Below, in pieces: positions 6,503 to 6,616 of a stretch of 6,616 bases of DNA. The position numbers and the translations under genes were made by a program. The stretch is from an uncultured Clostridium sp. (GTDB taxonomy: Bacteria > Bacillota_A > Clostridia > Lachnospirales > Lachnospiraceae): contig CAMWKN010000087.1 of assembly GCA_947174825.1 (NCBI GenBank), forward strand, positions 1-6,616, given 5' to 3'. Positions within the stretch are counted from its first letter, which is position 1, and every line of letters begins with the position of its first letter. Under the pieces are notes generated by a model that was not told where the DNA came from, did no database searches, and was given only the letters and a program-made list of their open reading frames with translations.

Positions 6503-6541
6503 GCAGAGAGTCTAGGACTTATACCAAGTCCCAGACTCTCT
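6499..6541 (-). terminator. Rho-independent terminator, minus strand
   Basis: AGAGAGTCT-A-GGACTT (6505-6520) pairs with AAGTCC-C-AGACTCTCT (6526-6541) around a 5-base ATACC loop. The stem is 15 pairs plus one mismatch. On the minus strand it is followed by GC and then TTTT (6499-6502), whereas the plus-strand side has no T-run. It lies about 33 bases past the stop of the gene at the right edge and probably ends that transcript, separating it from the cassette. Confidence 0.7.
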
Positions 6542-6573
6542 ACTCTAAAACTGTCTATTACCCAACAGCCCCA

Positions 6574-6616
6574 TTACTTCACTTTCTTCTTCGCCCACTT
6601 TGCCACACTCTTACTA
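6574..6616 (-). CDS. C-terminal end of an unidentified gene, cut by right edge
   Basis: The frame is open to the window edge and ends SKSVAKWAKKKVK, then TAA at 6574-6576. The lysine-rich tail is typical of many nucleic-acid-binding or small basic proteins, but 13 residues do not allow identification. The main support is the strong minus-strand hairpin terminator 33 bases downstream, at the distance expected for a gene end. Confidence 0.45.
   Translation of the reverse strand, partial: SKSVAKWAKKKVK

Noticed and set aside
1..6616. CRISPR array, tRNA, rRNA or insertion sequence
   Set aside because: I saw no regularly spaced repeats, tRNA-like cloverleaf, rRNA sequence or transposase with terminal repeats.

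Overview
The window looks like an accessory or mobile-element segment from a low-to-moderate GC Gram-positive bacterium, most likely a Clostridia / Lachnospiraceae-type genome. The reasons are strong AGGAGG-like ribosome-binding sites, codon use, a large serine recombinase of the Clostridia element type, and DUF3791/DUF3990 genes. All supportable coding sequence lies on the minus strand; plus-strand reading frames are antisense shadows. This taxonomic call is an inference from protein flavour, not a search.

Reading in the direction of transcription (right to left): the right edge holds the last codons of an unidentified gene (6574-6616), followed by a good hairpin terminator (6505-6541). Next come about 460 bases of apparently decayed coding sequence (6042-6502), including a small frameshifted ORF with its own ribosome-binding site. 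From 6010 down to 955 there is a tightly packed co-directional cassette: a DUF3791 protein (5792-6010), a DUF3990 protein of the ADP-ribosyltransferase-like toxin type (5289-5792), a second small DUF3791-like protein (5056-5286), an unrecognised 67-residue ORF (4881-5084), a short basic ORF with a GreA-C-terminus-like look (4705-4851), and a 1245-residue protein (955-4692). The last is a RecD-type SF1 helicase with a large uncharacterised, cysteine-bearing N-terminal half and a C-terminal PD-(D/E)XK-like nuclease domain. Junctions are 1 bp overlap, 2 bp gap, 29 bp overlap, 29 bp gap and 12 bp gap, so one transcript is likely.

Downstream of the helicase lie a short coding-like remnant without a start codon (845-946), an inverted repeat plus a 10 bp palindrome (731-770), and a broken large serine recombinase (1-729). 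The recombinase has lost its catalytic N-terminus and carries an in-frame stop, and it runs off the left edge.

Working hypothesis (inference): a toxin-antitoxin-like module is co-transcribed with a helicase-nuclease in a region shaped by recombinase-driven element turnover. A defence or element-maintenance role is plausible, but nothing in the sequence proves it.
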